Assembly: GCA_902491135.1 (NCBI GenBank)
Contig: CABUGR010000076.1
Coordinates: 1-6,000, forward strand
From: an uncultured Collinsella sp.
GTDB taxonomy: Bacteria; Actinomycetota; Coriobacteriia; Coriobacteriales; Coriobacteriaceae
Reading direction: 5' to 3'
DNA: 6,000 bases
Under the pieces are notes generated by a model. The model was not told where the DNA came from. It searched no databases and saw nothing but the letters and a program-made list of their open reading frames with translations. Below, piece after piece: positions 5,417 to 6,000 of this stretch (position 1 is its first letter; each line of letters starts with the position of its first letter). The position numbers and the translations under genes were made by a program.

Positions 5417-6000
5417 CTAGGCACGCGCCTCCGCAAGCATCTGCCTGGCGTGCGCCAGGCTTGCCTCCGATTGATCGCCGCTCAGCATACGGGCGATCTC
5501 TGCGGTGCGGGCATCACCGGTCACCTCGTCCAGGTGCGTCTGGGGAACATCGCCTGGCTCCTTGCTGACCACGTAATGCTTGTCAGCCATGACGGCGACC
5601 TGCGCCAAGTGGGTTACGACAATCACCTGATGCGTAGAGGCGAGATCTGCCAGCACGCCCGCGAGTGCACGCGCCGTGGAGCCACCGACACCGGCATCGA
5701 CCTCGTCAAACACCAGCGTATCGACACCGTCCGCGTTACCGAGGACAACCTTGCTTGCAAGCATGACGCGGCTGAGCTCGCCGCCCGACGCAATGCGGCG
5801 CAGGGGACGTGGCGTCAAGCCGGCACCGCTGCGGTATAGCAGCTCGTAGCTCGAAGGACCAACGGGCGTCCACTCAGCACGGGGAAGATCGCGCGACTCC
5901 CAGACGAGCTCGGCACTACCCATCTCCAAGCGCGCCATCTGGCGGCCAACCTCGTGGCAGAAGCGCGGGGCCGCCGTATTGCGTGCGCGCTTAAGTGCCT
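5417..6000 (-). CDS. recN: DNA repair protein RecN, C-terminal part; 5' end outside window
   Basis: SMC-like ATPase that acts at DNA double-strand breaks in recombinational repair. About 193 C-terminal residues are visible of roughly 550-560 usual for the family; the reading frame is open to the window edge. Visible in order are the ABC signature region with ASGGELSRVMLA, the Walker B motif TLVFDEVDAGVGG, and the switch-histidine segment VIVVTHLAQVA. The spacing and the DAGVGG and THLAQVA forms are diagnostic of RecN as opposed to RecF or SMC. The N-terminal Walker A and coiled coil lie beyond the window. It converges on the regulator gene and appears functionally unrelated to the PTS genes. 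Confidence 0.97.
   Translation of the reverse strand, partial: ALKRARNTAAPRFCHEVGRQMARLEMGSAELVWESRDLPRAEWTPVGPSSYELLYRSGAGLTPRPLRRIASGGELSRVMLASKVVLGNADGVDTLVFDEVDAGVGGSTARALAGVLADLASTHQVIVVTHLAQVAVMADKHYVVSKEPGDVPQTHLDEVTGDARTAEIARMLSGDQSEASLAHARQMLAEARA

Noticed and set aside
5402..5839. 145-codon plus-strand frame across recN
   Set aside because: It is antisense to a frame carrying the RecN signature, Walker B and switch-histidine motifs in order, and has no recognisable domain of its own.

Overview
The window holds a compact sugar phosphotransferase (PTS) locus and the tail of a DNA-repair gene. The DNA is moderately GC-rich, with heavy G/C use at third codon positions and strong AGGAG-type ribosome binding sites. 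Protein style and repeat style together suggest a gut actinobacterium of the Coriobacteriia, probably Collinsella or a close relative. That assignment rests on recognition, not on a search.

Layout: 1-1247 (minus) is the 5' part of ptsI, Enzyme I of the PTS, cut by the window edge. A 133-base gap with a terminator-like hairpin separates it from ptsH (HPr, 1381-1644, minus), which lies upstream of ptsI in the direction of transcription. Positions 1645-2062 contain no gene. They hold the ptsH leader and upstream region, a perfect GC-rich palindrome (1782-1804), a 24-bp perfect inverted repeat with a 25-base loop (1908-1980), and the intrinsic terminator of the next gene (1992-2026). At 2063-4066 (minus) is a 667-residue fructose-family PTS permease with domain order EIIB-EIIC-EIIA. 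A 272-bp divergent intergenic region full of short repeats and hairpins separates it from an RpiR/MurR-type regulator at 4339-5196 (plus). Positions 5197-5416 carry a strong, probably bidirectional terminator nested inside a second, longer inverted repeat (5228-5382). From 5417 to the edge (minus) is the C-terminal third of recN.

Together the PTS genes encode a whole phosphorelay: PEP to Enzyme I (His186), to HPr (His15), to EIIA (His581), to EIIB (Cys12), to the sugar entering through EIIC. The divergent RpiR-family protein has a phosphosugar-binding SIS domain and is the natural candidate to control the permease in response to the sugar phosphate formed. No 1-phosphofructokinase gene is visible, so the substrate is not proven to be fructose.

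The coding content is conventional. The least explained parts are the intergenic palindromes: two long inverted repeats that look like dispersed elements, the hairpin between ptsH and ptsI, and the repeat-dense permease/regulator control region. I see no rRNA, tRNA, CRISPR array, transposase or phage gene.
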